NCBI RefSeq assembly: GCF_018156225.1
Contig: NZ_JAGTAR010000049.1
Coordinates: forward strand, 1-34,125
Direction of reading: 5' to 3'
DNA: 34,125 nucleotides
From: Carboxylicivirga sediminis
Lineage (GTDB): Bacteria; Bacteroidota; Bacteroidia; Bacteroidales; Marinilabiliaceae
The notes under the pieces were generated by a model. The model ran no database searches. It was not told the origin of the DNA and was given only the letters and a program-made list of their open reading frames with translations. Position numbers and translations under genes: made by a program. Shown one piece after another: positions 6,985 to 15,725 of the stretch (its first letter is position 1; each line of letters starts with the position of its first letter).

Positions 6985-9030
6985 ATGAGGTTTGCTTTTA
7001 TTATTCTCGCATACTTTTCAACACTAGTCATATCAGCTCAAAGAGTCATAAATACAAATTCTTCAGACTCTTTGGGCCAGCGACATATTGTACTTAACGA
7101 GGTGACTGTTGATGCACCTGTTCATATACCATCATCGCAGCAATGGCCCGGAAGTATTTCAATGCTGGATTCCCTGAATCTTGAGTCGGGTAATTCATAT
7201 CAACTAGCCGAGCACTTAAATAGCCTGCCAGGCGTATTAATGCAACAAGGCACATTGAGCACCAACCGCATAACCATCCGTGGCATTGGTTCACGAACCC
7301 CCTACAACAGTAACCGGATAAAAGCCTACTGGGGCGCCACTCCTTTAACCGATGGCGATGGTGTTACAGCCATAGAAGATATTGGCTTTAACGATATTCA
7401 GTCGCTAACTGTACTTAAAGGGCCATCATCTGCACTGTATGGCGCAGGCCTGGGAGGTGTTATCCTCATCAATCCCTGGACTTCTTTAAAGACAGAACAG
7501 CATTTAACGGTTCAAAGTGAAGCTGGTAACTATGGAACTTACTCCAACCAACTAACAACCGTGCTGAAATCAGGCAAAGGAAGCAGCTGGATAACTGCCA
7601 ATCAATTGCACACCAACGGCTATCGGGAAAACAGTTTATACAACCGCTACAACCTTTCTCTAAAAGGCAAATATCAATTCGGTCAACATTACTGGCATTA
7701 CCTGTATAACTACCGCTATTTACATGGCCAAATTCCCAGTTCGCTGGATAGTATAGATTTTAATAACAACCCACAAAAAGCTGCTGATTCATGGGCCGCA
7801 ATAGAAGGCTATGAAAAATCGAAGCGCCACTTATTTAATGCAGGTGTGCACCTTTCAGTGAATAGTCAATTAAGTAATTCAATTGATATCTTTGGTACTA
7901 TTTCAGACATGGATGAGCTCAGACCCTTTAACAGGCTTGAGGACAACAAAAATGCTGTTGGCCTAAGAGAAAAGCTAAGTTATCAGGGCACCCGCCTCAG
8001 AGTTGAAGCCGGGCTTGAAGCATTGCTTGAACACAACCACGTTAAGCTTTATGGTGTGAAAGAAAACAATCTGGGGCATATACTCAGCAGTACAAAGCTG
8101 CAACGCAGCTACATTAACCTATTTGGATTGGCAGAATATAAACTACATCCAAAGCTACTTATACAGGCGGCCTTCAACTTGAATACCACATGGTATAACT
8201 CTAAACAACAAGCTAGTGAGAGCGAGTCTTTCAATCACCAATACCCTTTAACGCTATCTCCTCACTTGGGCATTAACTACCAGCTGAGTGGCGTCTCTAA
8301 TATCTTTGCATCTGCAGGTCATGGGTTTTCAACACCATCGGTTGAAGAAGCGCAATTGCCCGATGGCAGATTCAATCCTTCCATCAAGCCGGAGGAAGGT
8401 TACCAAGTTGATCTGGGCTATCGCTATACTTCCTCTGATAATCAAAGTAAGTTTGAAGCAACCGCTTACTGGATGCGAATGAACAACTTACTGGTCACCA
8501 AGCGAGAGAGTGAAGACATCTTCTACGGCGCTAATGCAGGCAAAACTTCCCATTACGGCCTAGAAATCAGTGGTAGCCAAACCGTTCGTATCAGCAACTC
8601 AGCTATATTAATCATGAACGCAACATTTGACCATTCAATCAACAAGTTCCTTGAATTCGTGGACGATGGTACTGATTATAGCAACAAACACCTACCCGGG
8701 ATTCCAGACTACAACCTTTACCTGGCTACAACAGCCAACATGAAGGAACTAAGTATTCATTTTAATTATCGCACTCAGGGCAGTCAATACCTTAACGACA
8801 GTAACCTCAATAATTACAACTCCTTCAGCGTACTAAATGCTAAGGTGAGTCACACCTTTAAATTCAAAAATGTAAGAGGCTTACTCTATGCAGGTGCAAA
8901 TAATTTATTGAATGCCCATTACGCTTCAATGGTACTGGTCAATGCACCTTCATTTGGAAATAACCTACCACGCTATTATTATCCGGCTCTGCCATTTAAT
9001 GCATATATTGGATTACGACTGACTATCTGA
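6985..9030 (+). CDS. TonB-dependent outer-membrane receptor
   Basis: Outer-membrane active transporter of 681 residues. A Sec signal peptide (about 1-18, ending VISAQ) leads into a short N-terminus and a plug domain near residues 50-165. The plug contains LNSLPGVLMQQG, the ITIRGIGSRTPYNSNRIK region and VLKGPSSALYGAGLGGVILI. The rest is a 22-strand-type barrel rich in alternating aromatics, ending LPFNAYIGLRLTI. There is no carboxypeptidase-like N-terminal domain and no SusD partner, so it is not a SusCD glycan system; its size fits siderophore, cobalamin or cofactor receptors. It sits 8 bp after the PQQ-dependent dehydrogenase gene, which makes PQQ uptake, as in E. coli PqqU/YncD, an attractive but untested substrate. 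Iron-chelate uptake is the main alternative. Confidence 0.9.
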   Translation: MRFAFIILAYFSTLVISAQRVINTNSSDSLGQRHIVLNEVTVDAPVHIPSSQQWPGSISMLDSLNLESGNSYQLAEHLNSLPGVLMQQGTLSTNRITIRGIGSRTPYNSNRIKAYWGATPLTDGDGVTAIEDIGFNDIQSLTVLKGPSSALYGAGLGGVILINPWTSLKTEQHLTVQSEAGNYGTYSNQLTTVLKSGKGSSWITANQLHTNGYRENSLYNRYNLSLKGKYQFGQHYWHYLYNYRYLHGQIPSSLDSIDFNNNPQKAADSWAAIEGYEKSKRHLFNAGVHLSVNSQLSNSIDIFGTISDMDELRPFNRLEDNKNAVGLREKLSYQGTRLRVEAGLEALLEHNHVKLYGVKENNLGHILSSTKLQRSYINLFGLAEYKLHPKLLIQAAFNLNTTWYNSKQQASESESFNHQYPLTLSPHLGINYQLSGVSNIFASAGHGFSTPSVEEAQLPDGRFNPSIKPEEGYQVDLGYRYTSSDNQSKFEATAYWMRMNNLLVTKRESEDIFYGANAGKTSHYGLEISGSQTVRISNSAILIMNATFDHSINKFLEFVDDGTDYSNKHLPGIPDYNLYLATTANMKELSIHFNYRTQGSQYLNDSNLNNYNSFSVLNAKVSHTFKFKNVRGLLYAGANNLLNAHYASMVLVNAPSFGNNLPRYYYPALPFNAYIGLRLTI

Positions 9031-9091
9031 GGTCATGTTCTCTGAGTAATTAATTAATTTAGCACTCACATTAATCATTAGCACATGTCGC

Positions 9092-9886
9092 ATGAAATCC
9101 ACTCTACTACTTATCATCCTTTATTTGCTTAGTAATGTCATCAGCCTGGCTCAGAACAGTGAGGACAGCACAAGCATTAAAGTACTATCATTTAACATAC
9201 TGCATGGAGCTACCACACAAAATACATTTGATCTTGATGCCATAGCCCAGGTTATAATTGATGCCAATCCTGATTTTGTAGCCCTGCAGGAGGTTGACTA
9301 TAAAACCAATCGGGCGCATCAATATGACTTAGCTACCGAGTTAGGATGGCGCTCCAAGCTACTACCTCTTTTTGGACGTGCGATGTACTTTGATGGTGGC
9401 GAATACGGCGTCGCTATCCTGTCAAAGCACACACTCATAGCTTCTGAAAATATGGCCCTACCTACTAAAGCCGGTGATGAACCACGCACGGCCTTGTCAG
9501 TTACAAGCATTCTGCCAGGCAGTGACACCATTGTATTTATAGCCACGCACCTGGACCATTTAAAAGATGGTGCCTCCAGACTGCTTCAAGCACAACAGCT
9601 ACAGGATGTGAGCACTAAACTCAATCATCCGGCAATTATAGCAGGAGACTTAAATGCTCCGCCAGGTAGTCCGGCAATCGAGCTTTTAGAGCAGCACTGG
9701 CTGTCAAGCTACAAACACGATAACCCACATCCTACCTACCCTTCACACCAACCTGAAGTTAAGATCGACTATGTAATGATGAAACCGGCATCCCGATGGC
9801 AGGTAGTGCAAAGAGAAGTAATTGCAGATACCATTGTTTCTGACCATTGTGCCTACCTAGTAACCCTGAAACTACTTAAAGATTAA
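9092..9886 (+). CDS. Secreted endonuclease/exonuclease/phosphatase (EEP) family protein
   Basis: A 264-residue exported metal-dependent phosphoesterase. A signal peptide spans about 1-20 (ending SLAQ). The EEP fold motifs follow in order: SFNILHG (metal-site Asn), ALQEVD (metal-site Glu), ATHLDHL, GDLNAPPGSPA, KIDYVM and the terminal SDHCAYL with the catalytic His. All expected catalytic residues are present. Substrates of this superfamily range from nucleic acids to phospholipids and inositol phosphates, and nothing here decides between them; release of phosphate or nucleotides outside the cell is plausible. It follows the TonB receptor by 61 bp on the same strand with no terminator between, so it may be the third gene of that operon. 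Confidence 0.88.
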   Translation: MKSTLLLIILYLLSNVISLAQNSEDSTSIKVLSFNILHGATTQNTFDLDAIAQVIIDANPDFVALQEVDYKTNRAHQYDLATELGWRSKLLPLFGRAMYFDGGEYGVAILSKHTLIASENMALPTKAGDEPRTALSVTSILPGSDTIVFIATHLDHLKDGASRLLQAQQLQDVSTKLNHPAIIAGDLNAPPGSPAIELLEQHWLSSYKHDNPHPTYPSHQPEVKIDYVMMKPASRWQVVQREVIADTIVSDHCAYLVTLKLLKD

Positions 9887-10073
9887 ATCAGGAGAATTTT
9901 CTTTATTTAATTAGAGATTTTTTTCTTTATAATTCTTTTAGTTACAACCACTTGCAGCAAAATACAGGCAATGTAGCTTACAACAAGCTAATTAACTGTA
10001 AGGAAACAGGCTTATTTTAATTCATTCTAAATACAAATACCTTTCGTTAGTTACAACAATTCTTTTACTTCGT

Positions 10074-10081
10074 TACATTTG
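10074..10081 (+). promoter_or_regulatory. Consensus Bacteroidota -7 box of the rnf operon
   Basis: TACATTTG matches TAnnTTTG exactly. No clear TTTG is found at the -33 distance. Transcription would begin near 10088, which excludes the in-frame GTG at 10081 and supports the ATG at 10096. The 11-mer TTAGTTACAAC occurs twice upstream (9938-9948 and 10047-10057). Confidence 0.5.
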
Positions 10082-10095
10082 TGACCCTACGTAAT

Positions 10096-10521
10096 ATGGC
10101 AGACTTAGATTACATAGAGCACGAGGGCATTGTGACGGAGGTATCACCTCAGCTCATCAAGGTCAGAATTGTTAACGAATCGGCGTGTGCATCTTGCCAT
10201 GCCAACGGTTCGTGTACAGCAGCAGATTTGCAGGATAAAATCATTGATGTATATCAATCTGAAAGCAATGTGCAAATTGGGCAAAAAGTCATGATACTTG
10301 GCAAAAAGTCGTTAGCACCCAAGGCCGTGTTACTGGCTTATATATATCCAATTCTCATCATTTTAGCAGTTTTAGTTACAGTTTTTTACCTAACCTCTGA
10401 TGAACTATTAGCAGGCGGAATGGCACTAGCCGCTTTAGTCCCCTACTACCTGTTCATCTACCTGCTAAAAGATAAGCTTAAAAGAACTTTTTCATTTACA
10501 ATAAAACATCAAATCAACTAA
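10096..10521 (+). CDS. SoxR-reducing system / sigma-E regulator RseC-like membrane protein
   Basis: A 141-residue RseC/MucC-family inner-membrane protein that in Bacteroidota and many proteobacteria travels with rnf genes. The N-terminal cytosolic part begins with the usual EHEGIVTEVS and contains the cysteine cluster ACASCHANGSC near residues 30-40, which could bind a metal or an Fe-S centre. Two membrane segments follow near residues 75-95 and 100-117. The open frame could start at a GTG at 10081, but a consensus -7 box ends at that base, so the ATG at 10096 is preferred. rnfB starts 2 bp after the stop. In this setting it more likely helps Rnf assembly or redox signalling than classical sigma-E control; that is inference. 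Confidence 0.88.
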   Translation: MADLDYIEHEGIVTEVSPQLIKVRIVNESACASCHANGSCTAADLQDKIIDVYQSESNVQIGQKVMILGKKSLAPKAVLLAYIYPILIILAVLVTVFYLTSDELLAGGMALAALVPYYLFIYLLKDKLKRTFSFTIKHQIN

Positions 10522-10523
10522 AT

Positions 10524-11384
10524 ATGAATGTTGTTCTGATAACTATAATCTCGTTAGGTGTGTTAGGGTCATTGGCCGCTATCATACTCTATTTTGTAGC
10601 GCAGAAGTTTAAAGTGTTTGAAGATCCTCGTATTGACCAGGTGGAAGAAGTACTACCTGCCGCAAACTGTGGTGGCTGTGGCTATCCGGGTTGCCGTGCA
10701 TTTGCCGAAGCCATGGTTAAATCCGATGATATTTCAGACCTTAACTGTCCGGTTGGCGGCGCTGACACCATGAGCGCAGCGGCAGCAATACTTGGAAAAG
10801 AAGTAGCAGCTGCAGATCCAATGGTAGCTGTAGTGCGCTGTAACGGCACATGCGAAAATCGTCCACGTATCACCGAATACGATGGGGCTACATCATGTAC
10901 AATTGCCACCTCGCTGTACGGTGGCGACACAGGTTGTTCTAACGGCTGCCTGGGCTTAGGCGAATGTGTGGATGCTTGTGCATTCAATGCCATGTACATG
11001 GATGAAGAAACAGGTTTACCGGTCATCATTGAAGATAACTGTGTATCGTGTGGTGCCTGTGTGGATGCTTGTCCTAAAAACATTATTGAATTGCGTAAAA
11101 AAGGACCAAAGAGCCGTCGCATTTTTGTATCATGTGTTAATACCGACAAAGGAGCGGCTGCTAAAAAAGCTTGTTCTGTTGCTTGTATTGCTTGTAAGAA
11201 ATGTCAGAAAATCTGTCCGTTTGATGCCATCACGGTCGAAAACAACCTGGCGTATATTGATTACAACAAATGTAAGTTGTGTCGCAAGTGTGTGGCCGAG
11301 TGTCCAACCAATGCTATTCACATGATCAATTTCCCGCCTCCAAAGCCAAAGGTGGAGAAGCCTGTAGCTGAATCAGCAGAATAA
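10524..11384 (+). CDS. rnfB: Rnf electron transport complex subunit B (ferredoxin-type)
   Basis: Electron-entry subunit of the Rnf complex, which couples reduced ferredoxin:NAD+ electron transfer to Na+ or H+ pumping. Residues 1-25 form the membrane anchor. The 4Fe-4S domain of the CxxCxxxxCx17C type has C49, C52, C57 and C75. Further cysteine clusters follow: C148/C152 with neighbours, C173-C176-C179-C183, C221-C224-C227-C231 and C250-C253-C256-C260, i.e. several 4Fe-4S sites of bacterial ferredoxin type. The 286-residue length and proline-rich tail (PPPKPKVEKP) are normal for Bacteroidota RnfB. It follows rseC by 2 bp and leads into rnfC after 47 bp. Confidence 0.97.
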   Translation: MNVVLITIISLGVLGSLAAIILYFVAQKFKVFEDPRIDQVEEVLPAANCGGCGYPGCRAFAEAMVKSDDISDLNCPVGGADTMSAAAAILGKEVAAADPMVAVVRCNGTCENRPRITEYDGATSCTIATSLYGGDTGCSNGCLGLGECVDACAFNAMYMDEETGLPVIIEDNCVSCGACVDACPKNIIELRKKGPKSRRIFVSCVNTDKGAAAKKACSVACIACKKCQKICPFDAITVENNLAYIDYNKCKLCRKCVAECPTNAIHMINFPPPKPKVEKPVAESAE

Positions 11385-11418
11385 GAGATAAAGAACATTA
11401 ATAAAAACATTATAAAAT

Positions 11419-11424
11419 AGGAGG
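11419..11424 (+). promoter_or_regulatory. Shine-Dalgarno site that sets the GTG start of rnfC
   Basis: AGGAGG lies 7 nt before GTG 11432, which supports the non-ATG start. Equivalent AGGAGG sites precede rnfE (14496-14501, 6 nt spacing) and rnfA (15085-15090, 8 nt spacing). Confidence 0.8.
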
Positions 11425-11431
11425 ACCAATC

Positions 11432-12763
11432 GTGTTAAAAACATTCTCATTAGGAGGGGTTCACCCGGCGGAAAACAAATTCTCAGCCGGCCAGAAGATT
11501 GAGGTCTTGCCCGTTCCCGAGCAAGTTTCGGTTCCTATTGCCCAACATATTGGAGCACCTTCAGAGCCTGTTGTTGCCAAAGGCGATGAAGTAAAAGTGG
11601 GTCAGTTAATAGCTAAATCAACCGGTTTTGTTTCGGCCAATATCCATTCGCCTGTTTCGGGTAAAGTATTTAAAATAGATGACATCATAGATGCCAGCGG
11701 CTATAAACGCAAAGCCATCATCATCAAAACAGAAGGTGATGAGTGGGACGAAAGCATTGACCGCTCAGAAGATTTGATCACAGAAGTTACAGCTTCACCC
11801 GAAGAAATTATTAAGAAAGTTGGTGAGGCTGGTATTGTAGGACTTGGTGGTGCTACCTTCCCGGCTCATGTTAAGCTTTCTGTTCCTCCGGGAAAAACCT
11901 GCGAGGTATTGATCTTAAATGGTGTAGAATGTGAGCCTTACCTGACAGCCGACCATCAGCTGATGATGGAAAAAGGCGACGAAATAATGGTAGGCACACA
12001 AATACTAATGAAAGCACTGAAAGTTGAAAAGGCTATCATTGGTATTGAAAACAATAAACCTGACGCCATTAAGCACATGAGTGAATTAGCCGGTAAATAC
12101 CCGGGAATCACCATTCAGCCATTGAAAGTGCAGTATCCACAAGGTGGTGAAAAACAATTAATCGACGCCTGTATCGGTCGCCAGATTCCTTCGGGCAAAC
12201 TGCCGATTGAGGTAGGTGCTGTAGTTCAGAATGTTGGAACCACATTGGCAGTATATGAAGCTGTTCAAAAGAATAAGCCATTATTTGAGCGCGTAGTAAC
12301 AGTGACCGGTAAATCGGTTTCGAAACCATCTAACTTCCTGGCACGTGTGGGTACGCCCCTCAACCAGCTGATTGATGCTGCTGGCGGACTCCCAGAAGAT
12401 ACTGGAAAGGTAATTGGTGGTGGCCCAATGATGGGTAAAGCCCTTTCATCAACAGAAGTACCTATTACCAAAGGAAGCTCAGGCATTTTGATTATGCCGG
12501 ATGAGATGGCGAAACGTGGAAAGACAGAAGCATGTATTCGTTGCTCAAAATGTGTTTCGGTATGCCCAATGGGACTTTCACCATATTTATTAATGACGGT
12601 ATCAGATAAAGCCATTTGGGATCGTGCAGAGGAAGAAAAAATTATGGACTGCATTGAGTGTGGTTCATGCAGCTTCACCTGTCCTGCCAACCGTCCGCTA
12701 TTGGATTACATCCGCTTAGGTAAAGGTAAAGTTGGGCAAATTATGCGCAGCAGAACTAAATAA
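11432..12763 (+). CDS. rnfC: Rnf electron transport complex subunit C
   Basis: Peripheral NADH/FMN- and Fe-S-binding subunit of Rnf and the site of NAD+ reduction. The 443-residue protein starts at GTG, fixed by AGGAGG 7 nt upstream. It has the N-terminal barrel-sandwich domain (GGVHPAENKFSAGQ, then IHSPVSGKV), the Nqo1/51-kDa-like flavin domain with GEAGIVGLGGATFPAHVK near residue 130, a SLBB-like part (VTVTGKSVSKPSNF), and two C-terminal 4Fe-4S motifs, CIRCSKCVSVCP from residue 368 and CIECGSCSFTCP from 407. It lacks the long alanine/lysine-rich tail seen in E. coli RsxC, as expected outside the gammaproteobacteria. Confidence 0.97.
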   Translation: MLKTFSLGGVHPAENKFSAGQKIEVLPVPEQVSVPIAQHIGAPSEPVVAKGDEVKVGQLIAKSTGFVSANIHSPVSGKVFKIDDIIDASGYKRKAIIIKTEGDEWDESIDRSEDLITEVTASPEEIIKKVGEAGIVGLGGATFPAHVKLSVPPGKTCEVLILNGVECEPYLTADHQLMMEKGDEIMVGTQILMKALKVEKAIIGIENNKPDAIKHMSELAGKYPGITIQPLKVQYPQGGEKQLIDACIGRQIPSGKLPIEVGAVVQNVGTTLAVYEAVQKNKPLFERVVTVTGKSVSKPSNFLARVGTPLNQLIDAAGGLPEDTGKVIGGGPMMGKALSSTEVPITKGSSGILIMPDEMAKRGKTEACIRCSKCVSVCPMGLSPYLLMTVSDKAIWDRAEEEKIMDCIECGSCSFTCPANRPLLDYIRLGKGKVGQIMRSRTK

Positions 12764-12794
12764 ATTAGTTGGTTAGTTATTAGCCAGTAGGCAG

Positions 12795-12820
12795 AAGTGA
12801 TTGACATTATCTAATCACTT
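12795..12820 (+). repeat. Hairpin between rnfC and rnfD
   Basis: Perfect 8-bp arms AAGTGATT (12795-12802) and AATCACTT (12813-12820) lie in the 91-bp gap, the largest inside the operon. No T-run follows, so it is more likely an mRNA processing or stability element than a terminator. Confidence 0.45.
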
Positions 12821-12854
12821 TCAAACAAACTAAAAATAAGAAAATTAATTAAAT

Positions 12855-13859
12855 ATGAATAGGTTAACCGTATCACCATCCCCGCATGTGCACAGTGGCG
12901 ACTCTGTGAAGAAAAACATGTATGGGGTGATTATCGCCCTGGTTCCGGCGCTGGCAGCCTCGCTTTACTATTTCGGCCTGGGTGCCGCCATAGTAACCAT
13001 CACAGCTGTTGTGTCGTGTGTATTCTTCGAATGGGCTATTCAGAAATACCTGTTGAAAAATGACTCAACCATCATGGATGGCTCAGCTGCATTAACAGGA
13101 CTATTATTAGCATTTAACATGCCAAGTAACCTGCCAATCTGGATCATCATCATAGGTAGTTTGGTGGCAATCGGTATTGGTAAGATGTCGTTTGGCGGAT
13201 TGGGTAACAACCCGTTTAACCCGGCCTTAGTAGGACGTGTCTTCCTGCTTATCTCATTTCCGGTGCAGATGACATTATGGCCAAAACCAATTGTTTCTCA
13301 AGCACATTATTTAGATGCCGAAACCGGTGCTACACCTCTTTCGGTAATGAAAGAAGGATTGGCCAATGGCGAAACAGTAAGCACGATGATGTCAAAAATC
13401 CCATCGTATACCGAATTGTTTTTTGGTAATTCAGGGGGGTCAGCAGGTGAAATTGCTGCAGCTGCCTTATTGATAGGATTAATCTTCATGCTGATACGCA
13501 AAATCATAACCTGGCATATTCCAGTGGCAATCATTGGTTCAATAGCTGTTTTCACAGGTATTCTTCATTTGGTAAATCCTGAAGTCTATGCCGGTCCGCT
13601 ATTCCACCTGTTAACAGGCGGTGTAATGCTGGGTGCTATTTTTATGGCTACCGACTATGTAAGCTCACCTATGGCTAACAAAGGCATGATTATTTATGGA
13701 ATAGGTATTGGCGTAATAACAGTTGTGATACGTGTATTCGGTGCATATCCTGAAGGAGTGTCCTTTGCCATCCTCATCATGAATGGTTTTGTGCCCTTAA
13801 TCGATAAATATGTGAAACCTAAACGCTTTGGCGAAGTTGTAAAAACAGCTAAAGCCTAA
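12855..13859 (+). CDS. rnfD: Rnf electron transport complex subunit D
   Basis: Integral membrane subunit of 334 residues (NqrB/RnfD family) with about nine to ten hydrophobic segments; it takes part in ion translocation. The covalent FMN attachment motif TGATPL is at residues 157-162, making Thr160 the expected phosphoester-linked residue, which normally needs an ApbE flavin transferase (not in this window). The conserved block GGLGNNPFNPALVGRVFLLISFP is at 114-136. The start ATG lies 91 bp after rnfC with a hairpin between, and rnfG follows 19 bp after the stop. Confidence 0.96.
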   Translation: MNRLTVSPSPHVHSGDSVKKNMYGVIIALVPALAASLYYFGLGAAIVTITAVVSCVFFEWAIQKYLLKNDSTIMDGSAALTGLLLAFNMPSNLPIWIIIIGSLVAIGIGKMSFGGLGNNPFNPALVGRVFLLISFPVQMTLWPKPIVSQAHYLDAETGATPLSVMKEGLANGETVSTMMSKIPSYTELFFGNSGGSAGEIAAAALLIGLIFMLIRKIITWHIPVAIIGSIAVFTGILHLVNPEVYAGPLFHLLTGGVMLGAIFMATDYVSSPMANKGMIIYGIGIGVITVVIRVFGAYPEGVSFAILIMNGFVPLIDKYVKPKRFGEVVKTAKA

Positions 13860-13878
13860 TGCAGGAAAACCAATAATC

Positions 13879-14511
13879 ATGGCAAAAACAGAATCAACGC
13901 TAAAAAATATGGTTTTAACCCTGCTGGTCATCACATGTGTGGCAGGGGCGTCGCTGGGCTTTATGTATGAGCTCACCAAAGGACCAATAGCCGCGGCTAA
14001 AGCTGCCAAGCAGCAAGCTGCAATAAAAGAAGTTGTGCCGGGTTTTACCAACAACCCGGGCGATGAAATGTATGAACTAACCTCTAAAGAAGGTTTAGCT
14101 CTTAAGCTGTTTCCGGCTAAAAAAGATGGCGAACTAATTGGAGTTGCTATTGAAACACAGACCAATAAAGGTTTTAGTGGAAATGTAAAAGTAATGGTTG
14201 GCTTAAAGCCAGATGGTACTATTATTAATTACCAGGTGCTTGAGCATAAAGAAACACCCGGACTAGGTACTAAAATGGCCGACTGGTTTAAAACCGACAA
14301 AGGTAATCAGAGCATCCTGGGCAAACACCCAAAGAAAAACAACTTAACCGTTAGTAAAGATGGCGGTGAAGTAGATGCCATTACAGCCGCCACCATAAGC
14401 TCTCGCGCATTTTTAGATGCTATCCGTGTGGCATTCGATACTTATACAGAAAACCAAAGCAGCCAGCCGGCTGTAACAAATACCTCAACTGAGGAAGGAG
14501 GTGCAGAATGA
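13879..14511 (+). CDS. rnfG: Rnf electron transport complex subunit G (flavoprotein)
   Basis: A 210-residue, mostly periplasmic flavin subunit anchored by one N-terminal helix (about residues 10-30). The FMN-binding domain ends in DAITAATISSRA, in which Thr172 matches the flavinylated Thr of the [S/T]-[G/A]-A-T-x-[S/T] motif; the first position is Thr instead of the more common Ser. HKETPGLGTKMAD near 123-135 is the typical upstream block. Its last 4 bp overlap rnfE, consistent with translational coupling. The tail after residue 190 is polar and low-complexity (NQSSQPAVTNTSTEEGG). Confidence 0.96.
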   Translation: MAKTESTLKNMVLTLLVITCVAGASLGFMYELTKGPIAAAKAAKQQAAIKEVVPGFTNNPGDEMYELTSKEGLALKLFPAKKDGELIGVAIETQTNKGFSGNVKVMVGLKPDGTIINYQVLEHKETPGLGTKMADWFKTDKGNQSILGKHPKKNNLTVSKDGGEVDAITAATISSRAFLDAIRVAFDTYTENQSSQPAVTNTSTEEGGAE

Positions 14512-15095
14512 ACCAGTGGAATAATTTTTCAAAAGGCTTTTTTAAAGAGAATGCAGTATTTACGCTTCTCTTGGGAATGTGTCCAACCCTTGGGGTAACC
14601 TCTTCCGCCATTGACGGTTTAGGAATGGGCTTGGCCACCACATTTGTATTGGTTATGTCAAACCTGGTGGTTGCCTTAATCAAAAACTTTATACCTGATA
14701 AGGTGCGCATCCCTTCATTCATTGTGGTAATCGCAACATTTGTAACCATTGTAGAGATGACCATGCAGGCCTACGTTCCTGCCCTATTTGATTCATTAGG
14801 ATTATTTATTCCGCTTATTGTGGTTAACTGCCTGGTGTTAGGTCGTGCCGAAGCTTTTGCTTCAAAAAACAATCTGGGCTCATCTGTCATCGACGGATTG
14901 GGTATGGGACTTGGATTCTCAATGGCATTAACCATGCTGGGTTCTATCCGCGAATTACTGGGTAGTGGTAAACTATTTGGCACCATCATCTACCCTGAAG
15001 ATTACGGTATGTTAGTATTCGTATTGGCACCTGGTGCATTTATCGCTTTAGGTTACCTCATCGCATTTATTAACCAGGTTAAAAAGGAGGCATAA
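14508..15095 (+). CDS. rnfE: Rnf electron transport complex subunit E
   Basis: A 195-residue six-helix membrane subunit of the RnfA/RnfE (NqrD/NqrE) pair, which form an inverted-topology dimer in the ion channel. It shows the paired motifs LGMCPTLGVTSSAIDGLGMG near residue 22 and VNCLVLGRAEAFAS near 105, each with the conserved Cys thought to bind the membrane 2Fe-2S centre between RnfA and RnfE. The start ATG overlaps the end of rnfG by 4 bp and has AGGAGG 6 nt upstream, so the start is secure. rnfA follows after 3 bp. Confidence 0.97.
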   Translation: MNQWNNFSKGFFKENAVFTLLLGMCPTLGVTSSAIDGLGMGLATTFVLVMSNLVVALIKNFIPDKVRIPSFIVVIATFVTIVEMTMQAYVPALFDSLGLFIPLIVVNCLVLGRAEAFASKNNLGSSVIDGLGMGLGFSMALTMLGSIRELLGSGKLFGTIIYPEDYGMLVFVLAPGAFIALGYLIAFINQVKKEA

Positions 15096-15098
15096 GCT

Positions 15099-15671
15099 AT
15101 GGAATATGTATTAATTGTTATTTCGGCCATCTTTGTTAACAACATTGTATTAAGCCAGTTTTTAGGTATCTGTCCATTCTTGGGTGTTTCTAAAAAGATT
15201 TCTACCGGTATTGGTATGACTGGTGCCGTTACTTTTGTAATGGTGATTGCCACTATCGTTACGTTCTTCTTACAGAAAGCTGTTTTGGAGCCATTTGGCG
15301 TAGGCTACCTGCAAACCATCTCGTTTATTCTGGTAATTGCTTCACTGGTACAGCTGGTTGAGATTATCTTAAAGAAAGTAAGTCCACCGTTATATCAGGC
15401 ATTGGGAGTGTTTTTGCCATTGATTACCACTAACTGTGCTATTTTGGGTGTGGCCATTATGACCATTCAAAAAGACTTCAACATTGTTGAGTCGGTGGTA
15501 TTTGCCATTGCTAACGCCATTGGTTTTGGTTTAGCACTGATCACATTTGCCGGTATTCGCGAGCAACTTGACCTGATGGATATTCCGAAAGGGATGAAAG
15601 GTACACCAATTGCATTGGTTGTTGCTGGCCTGTTGGCACTAGCCTTTATGGGCTTTGCAGGTATTGTTTAA
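15099..15671 (+). CDS. rnfA: Rnf electron transport complex subunit A
   Basis: A 190-residue six-helix membrane partner of RnfE. Conserved blocks are [22 protein letters not shown] near residues 12-33 and [14 protein letters not shown] near 108-121, each with the Cys expected to co-ligate the 2Fe-2S centre inside the membrane. AGGAGG lies 8 nt before the ATG. It is the last gene of the operon; a strong terminator starts 24 bp after the stop and also borders the convergent kinase gene. Confidence 0.97.
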   Translation: MEYVLIVISAIFVNNIVLSQFLGICPFLGVSKKISTGIGMTGAVTFVMVIATIVTFFLQKAVLEPFGVGYLQTISFILVIASLVQLVEIILKKVSPPLYQALGVFLPLITTNCAILGVAIMTIQKDFNIVESVVFAIANAIGFGLALITFAGIREQLDLMDIPKGMKGTPIALVVAGLLALAFMGFAGIV

Positions 15672-15695
15672 GCATAAGTCAATTCAAGATATGAA

Positions 15696-15725
15696 AGAGA
15701 AGTTCGTGATGGACTTCTCTTTTTT
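15696..15725. terminator. Terminator between convergent rnfA and kinase genes
   Basis: AGAGAAGTTC (15696-15705) pairs with GGACTTCTCT (15711-15720) around a 5-nt loop with one mismatch, followed by a T-run that reaches the 3' end of the minus-strand gene. On the minus strand the hairpin is also followed by a short T-rich stretch, so it may serve both genes. Confidence 0.85.

Noticed and set aside
10682-11149. 155-codon minus-strand frame inside rnfB
   Set aside because: Antisense shadow of the cysteine-rich rnfB frame, which has clear ferredoxin motifs.
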